Assembly (NCBI GenBank): GCA_030761205.1
Contig: JAULJL010000040.1
Span: forward strand, 12,280,103 to 12,344,102
DNA from: Fremontodendron californicum
Taxonomy: Eukaryota; Streptophyta; Magnoliopsida; Malvales; Malvaceae
DNA: 64,000 nt
Direction: 5' to 3'
The translations under genes were made by a program, and so were the position numbers. Below the pieces are notes generated by a model, which was given only the letters and a program-made list of their open reading frames with translations, was not told where the DNA came from and did not search any database. Positions within the stretch are counted from its first letter, which is position 1. Each line of letters begins with the position of its first letter. Positions 25,301-35,985 of the stretch are shown piece by piece.

Positions 25301-28000
25301 CGTGTAGATCCCCATGGAAATCATCTACTTGGATCCTCACTCCTCCTCCATTCAAATCCAAGGCATGTAGCAACCTATCTTCCAATCCACCTCTTGCTGC
25401 CAGATTCGCAGGTCCAGCGTTATGGAAGGGGTTCTCAGCCTCTCCATCATCCGATTCTTCCTCCTGACCACCTTCCGGTAAATCAAAAGGGTTGTGGTCA
25501 CCTTCCGGAATCTCCATTCGGGCTCCCACTAGTCCTGGTCGCTGCAAGGCTTGAACAGCCCGCGACAAGTCTTCAATCATCTGCCTCATCTCATTCAAGT
25601 CAGTTTGCTGCCCTTGATTTCCCCTGGCACGACCTCTACCACGCCCAACCATGGCTTCTGATACCAATTTGATGCAGGATAGAAACTAGAACAGTAAACA
25701 AGATAGAAAGTAGGCTGCGATTGAGTAGGACTTTTAGGTTTAGAGGCAAATCTGCCAATACCTTTATTGAAGAGTTAAAACTCTGAAAAATAATAATGAT
25801 AAGCTGATCGACTGCTACCCTATCTTAGGGTATTTATAATAACCCTATTTTATTTAAAGTCACATGCCTAAATAAAATACCTAAATAGCATAAGACTCCT
25901 ACTTAAAATAAACTAAGTAAACAAGCATAAACTTGAAGACTTCTACTTAAAATAAACTAAGTAAACAAACATAAAACTTTAATAATTAAATCGATGCTCC
26001 TGCATCAAGTATGCATGCATCTTTGGCAACAGTTCTAATAAGTATGTTAGAGCAAATCAAGATAACCAGAAATCTATCAGCTTTTGGAGAAAGGGATTCA
26101 CAACATTCAAAATTAACAACAAAAGAACCTCTTGATAGATATAATGCCTGTTCTGATATAAGTTACAGAAACATAAGAATGCAAATTTTATCTCAAAATC
26201 AAGAATTACAGATTAGTTTAATTGAATAAAGTATAAACTTAAGCACCAGTGAATTGAAGCTGCATAGATGTTATGGGCAGAAACACCTATAATAGGTTAT
26301 AGGTCCACTCAAACTGCATATACTGAAACTAGGACTTTGTGCAACCATGTTTTACCTAAGAATTAACATTGTCTACTATATTTACATGATTGAATAATGA
26401 AGTATGACCAAAAAAAAGTTACTAACACTGCAGTATAGAGTATTGCCCAAAAAACAAAATAGCTAGTAGTAGACACCTGTGGGGATCATGCCCGCAAGCA
26501 ATAGCAATATCTTTGATCATAGTTATATTGATTTTAATAATTAATTTATTGAAAGTTGGAAACTGGAAAAATCCAAGCACTTTTTTCTTTAAGATCTATG
26601 TTTCCTGCATTTTTGTTATCAATTTAAAATTCCAGAAACTTTGTCACTTTGTATACAGGTGCATCATCAAGCAGAATGGTATAAATGTATCTCAACTAAG
26701 CTAAGCCTTAATCCTAAACGAGTTGGCATTTGCTACATGAACTGCTGAAGTAAGGTCAGAACCATACAAATATCAAAACTTAATTTTTTTATAGTAACCA
26801 GAATTTTCCTCTAACTCAGACGTCCTCATTCCATAATTGAGGTAAAACTTCTGCAAGATATCTAGTTCAACCTCCAGCTTAGACTGCCGGAAATATTTCT
26901 TATTCCCTTTCCCCCGTATTGTTACTGGTCTATCTCAAAAATTATACTTTGGCTATTATAAGGAAGGTTTCTACTTCCCACAATTTAGGCAATCACAAAG
27001 CAGTACCAACCTATGTTACTCCGACTCTACATTTTCATGAAGTACCCATGTCCGACACATATTCGGACATGGGTATGGGGAAACGATCCTCCAAATATAT
27101 AGAAAAATTTAGAAAAAAATTGAGCATACCCGTGTCGGACACTCACCCCCAAGTCCGAGTAACATAGGTACCAACCCTACACCTCCTTTAATTAGATTGA
27201 TACCCAAAAAGTCATCAGATAAAACTACACAATTTCATACATACTGATATAATCCTACATTTGACATCCTCGATACAGAAACTATGCATGCAATAAAACA
27301 TCCATAAAATCAAAATTATCAGAGTTTAAATGATAAACAAAGTGATTAAATTTTCAATCATTAAAAAAGAAAAAAAGAAAAAGACAAGTGAAAGGAAAGT
27401 CAATTACCTCAACCATGAGAACACCAGGCATTATAGGCCTCTCAGGGAAGTGGCCAGGAAAAAAGTTATCATTTATAGTCACATTCTTTATACCAACAGC
27501 TGATACCCCTGGATTATATTCTATCACTCTATCCACTAACAAAAATGGAAACCTACAACCCCCCAAAAAAAAACCCAATAAACAAATAACAGAAACAAGC
27601 AAAAGAAAAGCTAGAAAATAATAAATTAAAACTAGAGACTTTAGTTCACCTGTGTGGTAATATCTCTCTTATTTGATTAATGTCCATCACAGTAGGAAAA
27701 GCTGGGTACCCTGAAACAATCAAGAAAAAAATAAACAAACCCAGATTTTATTAGAACATAAAGATTTCGAAAAAGTGAAAATTGGGGGGAAAAAAGAAGT
27801 TTACTTGTTTCAATTGGGGTGTTCTTATCTGTACCGTCGGGTACATTTAAAGAGCAATGAAGGGCTGAGTTGGACCGGTGGATGAGTTTTAGAGAGAGCA
27901 AAGGAGATCGAGCTGGGGAAGGAAGAGTTTGGGAGAGTCTTCCTGGTTGACTCAGAGAGCCGTGAGTGAAAGACACGAGCGAGTTGGAGGCAACTGCCAT
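22337..28000 (-). CDS. FABZ: 3-hydroxyacyl-[acyl-carrier-protein] dehydratase FabZ, plastid
   Basis: Hot-dog fold dehydratase that removes water from (3R)-hydroxyacyl-ACP in plastid fatty acid synthase. Four exons on the minus strand join in frame: 28000-27805, 27710-27650, 27552-27408 and 22588-22337. All introns are GT-AG. The product is 217 aa, the usual length for plant FabZ. Residues 1 to about 60 are Ser/Pro/Leu-rich, like a transit peptide. The mature part begins YPAFPTVMDINQIREILPHR. The catalytic helix FFPGHFPERPIMPGVLMVE contains His120 and Glu134; Glu134 is the last codon of exon 3. Exon 4 gives AMAQLGGVVMLQPE, FFFAGVDKVRFRKPV and the C-terminal EGEFLMATGSD. Intron 3 is 4819 bp and holds a retrotransposon piece and MITEs. 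Only about 105 bp separates the start codon from a large satellite array; a weak TATAAC lies about 80 bp upstream. Confidence 0.96.
22974..23170 (+). mobile_element. MITE of the CTATGTTACTCGGAC family, copy 2 (FabZ intron 3)
   Basis: Left end CTAAGTTACTCGGACTC and right end GAGTCGGAATAACATAG, with a perfect 8 bp duplication ATAGAAGG at 22966-22973 and 23171-23178. The interior has paired GTGTCCGACATGGGTATG and ACCCATGTCC motifs. 197 bp, no coding capacity. Confidence 0.88.
23463..25652 (-). pseudogene. Retrotransposon gag-protease reading frame, 3' truncated
   Basis: An open frame begins MVGRGRGRARG at the ATG at 25652; a further in-frame extension upstream lies in the primer site and is not used. 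An acidic linker is followed by the retrotrans_gag domain, with DYLDWEATVDNYFEW, LKGAALQWWKRVE and ALQAEKRVL, and then a zinc knuckle CX2CX4HX4C (CFSCGERGHASYTC, around residue 355). An aspartic protease follows with DNGSSENYIS as its active-site loop. The frame then enters the start of reverse transcriptase (MDLVPGASLPNLPAYRIPP). Homology ends near 23667; the last ~65 residues are read from MITE sequence and unrelated DNA. It codes for structural particle and protease functions of a Ty3-type element and cannot transpose alone. Confidence 0.88.
23622..23666 (-). repeat. 45 bp MITE piece at the retrotransposon break point
   Basis: On the minus strand this segment is identical over 45 nt to 23016-23060, the interior of the MITE at 22974-23170. 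It begins exactly where the reverse transcriptase homology stops. The two copies form an inverted repeat about 560 bp apart. Confidence 0.85.
25670..26007 (-). repeat. 5' LTR of the truncated Ty3-type element
   Basis: 338 bp bounded by a perfect 10 bp inverted end pair, TGATGCAGGA and TCCTGCATCA. It includes a ~40 bp duplicated segment with AAAATAAACTAAGTAAACAA (about 25900-25975). Confidence 0.85.
27011..27167 (-). mobile_element. MITE of the CTATGTTACTCGGAC family, copy 3 (FabZ intron 3)
   Basis: Left end CTATGTTACTCCGACTC, right end AAGTCCGAGTAACATAG, perfect 8 bp duplication GTACCAAC at 27003-27010 and 27168-27175. At 157 bp it is the shortest and tidiest copy in the window. It lies about 240 bp from the exon 3 donor. 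Confidence 0.9.
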
Positions 28001-28106
28001 TGGTTGAGAGATGGAGAGAGCAGCAGCAAAGGCGGAGAGTTCGAAATTTTATGAGTTTAGATGAAACTGAAGACCGGTTATACCATGTTTTTTGCATTCA
28101 AGGCTA

Positions 28107-31100
28107 GTCACCCACCTTTTTTGGCACATCCATATTTTATATAATATAGTATTTTTCACACCTATAAAAAGTCTATATCTATATATGTATTTCTCACCCC
28201 TTATATTCTATATAATATAACCACTCACCTGCTTATGTTGCATTTCCTTTTTGACACATCTATATATCTATATTTCCCACTCCTATAAAGAGTAAATAGA
28301 GGTAGTTTAATGATTTTTAAAAGTTATTATAATAAATTTTGAAGTAATGGGAGTAGTTTATCTATCTATATAATATAGTATTTTCTACTCCTATAAAGAG
28401 TAAATAGGGATAGTTTAGATACTTTTAAAAGTTATTATAATAAATTTTGAACTAATTAGGGGTAGTTTATCTATATAATATAGTATTTCCCACTCCTATA
28501 AGAAGTAAATAGGGGTAGTTTAGGGATTTTCAAAAGTTATTATAATAAATTTTGAAGTAAATAGGGGTAGTTTAGGGGTTTTTAAATGTTATTATAATTA
28601 TAATTAGTTTTCTTTAATAGTTTAGGTATTTTTAAAGGTTTATTAGAATTATAATTATTTTTTAAACTTTATTATTACATATTTAATTTAATTAATTATA
28701 TTTTGAATTTTATTTTATAAATTTTAATTTTAATTGTAAGTTTTAATTCTATTTATTTTAATATAGTATTTTCCACTCTTATAAAAAGTCTATATCTATA
28801 TATCTATATAATATAGTATTTCTCACTCCTATATTCTATATAATATAGTCACCCACCTGCTTATGCTGTATTTTTTTTTTGGCATATCTATATATCTATA
28901 TCTATATAATATAGTATTTCTCACTCCTATCTATGTATCTATGTAATATAGTATTTTTCACTCCTATAAGTAGTAAATAGAAGTAGTTTAGGGATTTTTA
29001 AAAGTTATTATAATAAATTTTGAAGTAAATAGGGGTAGTTTATCTATCTATATAATATAGTATTTCCCACTCATATAAGAAGTAAATAGGGGTAGTTTAG
29101 GGATTTTTAAAAATTATTATAAAATTTTTTGAAGTAAATAGGGGTAGTTTATCTATATAATATAGTATTTTCCACTCCTATAAGGAGTAAATAAGGGTAG
29201 TTTAGGGATTTTAAAAAGTTATTATAATAAATTTTGAAATAAATAGGGGTAGTTTAGGGGTTTTTAAAAGTTATTATAATTATAATTATTTTTCTTTAAT
29301 AGTTTAGGTATTTTTTGAGGTTTATTAGAATTATAATTATTTTTTTAACTTTATTATTACATACCTAATTTAATTAATATATTTTGAATGTTATTTAATT
29401 TTAATTGTGAGTTTTAATTCTATTTATTTTAATATAGTATTTTTCACTCCTATAAAGAGTCTATATCTATATATCTATATAATATAGTATTTCTCACTCC
29501 TATATTCTATATAATATAGTCACCCACCTGCTTATGCTGTATTTTCTTTTTGGCACATTTATATATCTAAATTTATATAATATAGTATTTTCCACTCCTA
29601 TCTATATATCTATATAATATAGTATTTCACACTCTTATAAGGAGCAAATAGAGATAGTTTAGGGATTTTTAAAAGTTATTAAAATAAATTTTGAAGTAAA
29701 TAGGGGTAGTTTATCTATCTATAAAATATAGTGTTTTCCACTCCTATAAGGAGTAAATAGAGATAGTTTAGGGATTTTTAAAAGTTATTATAATAAATTT
29801 TGAAGTAAATAGAGGTAGATTATCTATATAATATAGTATTTTCCATTCGTATAAGGAGTAAATAGGGGTAGTTTAGAGATTTTTAAAAGTTATTATAATA
29901 AATTTTGAAGTAAATAGGGGTAGTTTAGGGGTTTTTAAAAGTTATTATAATTATAATTATTTTTCTTTAATAGTTTAGGTATTTTTAGAGCTTTATTAGA
30001 ATTATAATTATTTTTTTAAATTTATTATTACATATCTAATTTAATTAATTATATTTTGAATGTTATTTTATAAATTTTAATTTTAATTGTGAGTTTTAAT
30101 TCTATTTATTTTAATATAGTATTTTCCACTCCTATAAAGAGTCTATATCTATATATCTATATAATATAGTATTTCTCACTCCTATATTCTATATAATATA
30201 GCCACCCACCTGTTTATACTGTATTTTCTTTTTGGCACATCTATATATCTATATCTATATAATATAGTATTTCCCACTCCTATCTATATATCTATATAAT
30301 ATAGTATTTCCCACTCCTATAAGGAGTAAATAGAGGTAGTTTAGGTATTTTTAAAAGTTATTATAATAAATTTTGAAGTAAATAGGGGTAGTTTATCTAT
30401 CTATATAATATATTATTTTTCACTCCTATAAGAAGTAAATAGGGGTAGTTTAGGGATTTTAAAAAGTTATTATAATAAATTTTGAAGTAAATAAGGGTAG
30501 TTTATCTATATAATATAGTATTTTTCACTCTTATAAGGAGTAAATAGGGTAGTTTAGGAAATTTTAAAAGTTATTATAATAAATTTTGAAGTAAATAGAG
30601 GTAGTTTAGGGTTCTAAAAGTTATTATAATTATAATTATTTTTCTTTAGTAGTTTAGGTACTCTTAGAGGTTTATTAGAAGTATAATTATTTTTTTACTT
30701 TATTATTACATATCTAATTTAATTAATTATATTTTGAATGTTATTTTATAAATTTTAATTTTAATTGTGAGTTTTAATTCTATTTATTTTAATATAGTAT
30801 TTTACACTCCTATAAAGAGTCTATATCCATATATCTATATAATATAGTATTTCTCACTCCGATATTCTATATAATATAGTCATCCATCTGCTTATGCTGT
30901 ATTTTTTTGTGGCACATCTATATATCTATATCTATATAATATAATATTTCCCACTCCTATCTATATATCTATATAATATAGTATTTCCCACTCCTATAAG
31001 GAATAAATAGAGGTAGTTTAGGGATTTTTAAAAGTTATTATAATAAATTTTGAAGTAAATAGGGGTAGTTTATCTATCTATATAATATAGTATTTTCCAC

Positions 31101-31628
31101 TCCTATAAGGAGTAAATTGAGCAGTTTAGGGATTTTTAAAAGTTATTATAATAAATTTTGAAGTAAATAGGGGTAGTTTATCTATTTAATATAGTATTTT
31201 CCACTCTTATAAGTTGTAAATAGGGGTAGTTTAGGGATTTTTAAAAGTTATTATAATAAATTTTGAAGTAAATAGGGGTAGTTTAGGGGTTTTTAAAAGT
31301 TATTATAATTATAATTATTTTTCTTTAATAGTTTAGGTATTTTTAGAGGTTTATTAGAATTAGAATTATTTTTTTAACTTTATTATATATCTAATTTAAT
31401 TAATTATATTTTGAATGTTATTTTATAAATTTTAATTGTGAGTTTTAATTCTATTTATTTTATTATAGTATTTTCCACTCTTATAAAGAGTCTATATCTA
31501 AATATCTATATAATATAGTATTTCTCACTCCTATATTCTATATAATATAGTCACCCACCTGCTTATGCTGTATTTTCTTTTTGGCACATCTATATATCTA
31601 TATCTATATAATATAGTATTTCCCACTC

Positions 31629-31659
<31 letters not shown>

Positions 31660-34600
31660 ATATTGTATTTCCCACTCTTATAAGGAGTAAATAGAGGTAG
31701 TTTAGGGATTTTTAAAAGTTATTATAATAAATTTTGAAGTAAATAGGGGTAGTTTATCTATCTACATAATATAGTATTTTCCACTCCTATATGGAGTAAA
31801 TAAGGTAGTTAAGGTATTTTTAAAAGTTATTATAATAAATTTGTGAAGTAAATAGGGGTAGTTTATCTATATAATATAGTATTTCCCACTCCTATAAGGA
31901 GTAAATAGGGGTAATTTAGGGATTTTTAAAAGTTATTATAATAAATTTTGAAGTAAATAGGGGTAGTTTAGGGGTTTTTAAAAGTTATTATAATTATAAT
32001 TATTTTTCTTTCATAGTTTAGGTATTTTTAGCGGTTTATTAGAATTAGAATTATTTTTTTAACTTTATTATTACATATCTAATTTACTTAATTATATTTT
32101 AAATGTTATTTTATAAATTTTAATTTTAATTGTGAGTTTTAATTCTATTTATTTTAATATAGTATTTCCCACTCCTATAAAGAGTCTATATCTATATATC
32201 TATATAATATAGTATTTCTCACTCCTATATTCTATATAATATAGTCACCCACTTGCTTATGCTGTATTTTCTTTTTGGCACATCTATATTTCTATAAAAT
32301 ATAGTATTTCCCACCCTTATCTATATATCTATAGAATATAGTATTTCCCACTCCTATAAGGAGTAAATAGAGGTTATTTAGGGATTTTTAAGAGTTATTA
32401 TAATAAATTTTGAAGTAAATTTTGGGGTAGTTTATTTATCTATATAATATTGTATTTTCCACTCCTATAAGGAGTAAATAGGGATAGTTTAGGGATTTTT
32501 AAAAGTTATTAGAATAAATTTTGAAGTAAATAGGGGTAGTTTATCTATCTATATAATATAGTTTTTCTCACTCCTATATGGAGTAAATAGGGGTAGTTTA
32601 GAGATTTTTAAAAGTTATTATAATAAAGTTTGAAGTAAATTGGGGTAATTTATATATATAATATAGTATTTCACACTCCTATAAGTAGTAAATAGGGGTA
32701 GTTTAAGAGTTTTCAAAAGTTATTATAATAAATTTTGAAGTAAAAAGGGGTAGTTTAGGGGTTTTTAAAAGTTATTATAATTATAATTATTTTATTTTAT
32801 AAATTTTAATTTTAATTATGAGTTTTAATTCTATTTATTTTAATATAGTATTTTACACTCCTATAAAGAGTCTATATCCATATATCTATATAATATAGTA
32901 TTTCTCACTCCTATATTCTATATAATATAGTTACCCACCTGCTTATTAGAGGTGATCATGGGCCGGGCCGCGGCCCAGTTTTTTTTTCCTCTGCCCAGGC
33001 TCGGCCCTGGGTAGCCCAAGCCCGCCCGTTTAGGCTCGAAACACTGTTTATTGGAATAAAAAAAAATATATATATTTTTTTATTTTTTATAATTAAAATT
33101 AAATAAAATAATATTATTATAATAAAAATCACTGTTCCGGGTCGGGCTGGGCCGGCCCGGAACATAAAATATTCTGCCCAGGCCCGGCCCGATACGGGCC
33201 GGGCCTGCCGGGACAGGCAGGCTGCCCGGCCCGTGAGCAGGTCTACTGCTTATGCTGTATTTTCTTTTTGGCACATCTATTTATCTATATCTATATAATA
33301 TAGTATTTCCCACTCCTATCTATATATCTATATAATATAGTATTTTCCACTCCTATAAGGAGTAAATAAAGGTAGTTTAGGGATTTTTAAAACTTATTAT
33401 AATAAATTTTGAAGTAAATAGAGGTAGTTTATCTATCTATATAATATAGTTTTTCCCACTCCTATAAGGAGTAAATAGGGGTAGTTTAAGGATTTTTAAA
33501 AGTTATTATAATAAATTTTGAAGTAAATAGAGGTAGTTTATCTATATAATATAGTATTTCCCACTCCTATAAGGAGTAAATAGGGGTAGTTTAGGGATTT
33601 TTAAAGTTATTATAATAAATTTTGAAGTAAAATGGGGTAGTTTAAGGGTTTATAAAAGTTATTATAATTATAATTATTTTTCTTTAATAGTTTAGGTATT
33701 TTTAGAGGTTTATTAGAATTATAATTATTTTTTTAACTTTATTATTACATATCTAATTTAATTAATATATTTTGAATGTTATTTTATAAATTTTAATTTT
33801 AATTGTGAGTTTTAATTCTATTTATTTTAATATAGTATTTTTCACTTCTATAAAGAGTCTATATCTATGTATCTATATAATATAGTATTTCTCACTCCTA
33901 TATTCTATATAATATAGTCACCCACCTGCTTATTCTGTATTTTCTTTTTGGCACATTTATATATCTAAATCTATATAATATAGCATTTCCCACTCCTGTT
34001 TATATATCTATATAATATAGTATTTCCCACTCCTATAAGGAGCAAATAGAGGTAGTTTAGAGATTTTTAAAAGTTATTAAAATATATTTTGAAGTAAATA
34101 AGGATAGTTTATCTATCTATATAATATAGTGTTTTCCACTCCTATAAGGAGTAAATAGAGATAGTTTAGGGATTTTAAAAAGTTATTCTAATAAATTTTG
34201 AAGTAAATAGAGGTAATTTGTCTATATAATATAGTATTTTCCATTCGTATAAGGAGTAAATAGGGGTAGTTTAGGGATTTTTAAAAGTTATTATGATAAA
34301 TTTTGAAGTAAATAGGGGTAGTTTAGGGGTTTTTAAAAGTTATTATAATTATAATTATTTTTCTTTAATAGTTTAGGTATTTTTAGAGGTTTATTAGAAT
34401 TAGAATTATTTTTTAAATTTTATTATTACATATCTAATTTAATTAATTATATTTTGAATGTTATTTTATAAATTTTAATTTTAATTGTAAGTTTTAATTC
34501 TATTTATTTTAATATATTATTTTCCACTCCTATAAAAAGTCTATACCTATATATCTATATAATATAGTATTTCTCACTCCTATATTCTATATAATATAGT

Positions 34601-35205
34601 CACCCACCTGCTTATGCTGTATTTTCTTTTTGGCACATCTATATATCTATATCTATATCTATATCTATATCTATATCTATATAATATAGTATTTTCCACT
34701 CCTATCTATCTATCTAATATAGTATTTCCCACTCTTATAAGGAGTAAATAGAGGTAGTTTAGGGATTTTTAAAAGTTATTATAATAAATTTTGAAGTAAA
34801 TAGGGGTAGTTTATCTTTCTATATAATATAGTATTTCTCACTCCTATATGGAGTAAATAGGGGTAATTGTAGGGATTTTTTGAAGTTATAATAAATTTTG
34901 AAGTAAATAGTGGTAGTGTATCTATATAATATTGTATTTTCCACTCTTATAAGGAGTAAATAGGGATAGTTTAGGGATTTTTAAAAGTTATTATAATAAA
35001 TTTTGATGTAAATAGGGGTAGTTTAGGGATTTTTAAAAGTTATTATAATTATTTTTCTTTAATAGTTTAGGTATTTTTAGAGGTTTATTAGAATTATAAT
35101 TATTTTTTTTAACTTTATTATTACATATCTAATTTAATTAATTATATTTTGAATGTTATTTTATAAATTTTAATTTTAATTGTGATTTTTAATTCTATTT
35201 ATTTT
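28107..35205 (+). repeat. 7.1 kb satellite-like tandem array with ~680 bp higher-order unit
   Basis: The marker CACCTGCTTATGCTG or a close variant recurs near 28226, 28855, 29525, 30207, 30885, 31555, 32249, 32936, 33922 and 34605. Spacing is 629-694 bp once the 307 bp added by a hAT insertion is removed. Each unit contains about three subunits of 100-130 bp with the landmarks TATAATATAGTATTTCCCAC, CTCCTATAAGGAG, GTAAATAGGGGTAGTTTA, AAAGTTATTATAATAAATTT and GAAGTAAATAGG. These are followed by a long AT-only section and TTTTAATATAGTATTTTCC. CTCCT-ATA-AGGAG is a perfect short palindrome in most subunits. Tetra- and hexanucleotide runs of CTAT/TATATC occur at about 31637-31668 and 34647-34680. 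No coding potential. Confidence 0.93.
32947..33245. mobile_element. hAT-like element inserted in the tandem array
   Basis: Begins TAGAGGTGATCATGGGCCGG and ends GCCCGTGAGCAGGTCTA, with a perfect 8 bp duplication CTGCTTAT at 32939-32946 and 33246-33253 that splits the array marker CACCTGCTTATGCTG. Both ends are GC-rich with GGCCCGG motifs; the core is AT-rich. Same family as 2001-2267. Confidence 0.92.
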
Positions 35206-35415
35206 CAACATTATTTTTTCATTTTTCCGTTGCATTTAATAATCGTATATAAATCATATTGGTCTAAAAATGCAAGCAAAAAAATAAAGACCTTTTTTCC
35301 ATGAAACAGACCATCCAACTACTATACCAGAGACAGCAACCACATATTGGTAATCAAGATTACTCTGCCGGATGGTGTTAGCCTTAAGGGAAGATGTACT
35401 TCCGGACTTACGTAA

Positions 35416-35985
35416 AGGATAAAAAATAAGGTAAATATGAAAATCATATTCTCAATAAGTAAATAATTGTTAAATGATTTAATAGATAAAAGTTATTTGA
35501 AAAAAAAGAAATGAACAATTAAAAATTGTTATAAAAGATATTGTAAAGATAAAATTACCCTTAATGAAAAAATTACTTTTTCTTTTTCTTTCATTAAGGA
35601 AATATTATTTTTTAAAAATTATAATTGAAAATAAATTTAAAAAATAAAATATTTAACTTTTTTTAAAATTTAAAAAATAAATAAAAATTAATTTTAGAAA
35701 TATTATTTTTATTTTTAAAAATTATTTAATTAAAAAAATAAAAAAATTTATTTTTTAAAATTAAATTTTTTTTATTTTTTAATTAAAAAGTAAATTAAAA
35801 AAATAAGAGAAAAAGAGAAGAGAAGGTTTTTATTTATCAAGGATAATTTTATCTTTACAATATCCTTTATAACAATTTCTAATTGTTCATTTCTCTTTTT
35901 TAAATAATTTTTATTCATTAAATCATTTAATAATTATTTACTATTTGAGAGCATATTTTTCATATTTATCCTAAAAAATATCCTC
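35416..35985. mobile_element. Foldback element with ~160 bp inverted arms
   Basis: The left arm (about 35416-35586) and right arm (about 35826-35985) are inverted copies. The left contains AATGAACAATTAAAAATTGT and ATATTGTAAAGATAAAATTA; the right has their complements in the same spacing, with roughly 85% identity by eye. The loop between them is a simple A/T tract. I could not define a target duplication with confidence, so superfamily is open. Confidence 0.75.

Larger units (their letters stand above)
23463..26007 (-). mobile_element. Truncated Ty3-type retrotransposon in FabZ intron 3
   Basis: On the minus strand a 338 bp 5' LTR (26007-25670) starts TGATGCAGGA and ends TCCTGCATCA. A 3 nt spacer is followed by the tRNA-iMet primer site TGGTATCAGA (25666-25657), then gag from an ATG at 25652. 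The element breaks off at the beginning of reverse transcriptase near 23667; no integrase or 3' LTR is present. It runs against FabZ only in the sense of sharing its strand and lies wholly inside intron 3. Confidence 0.9.
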
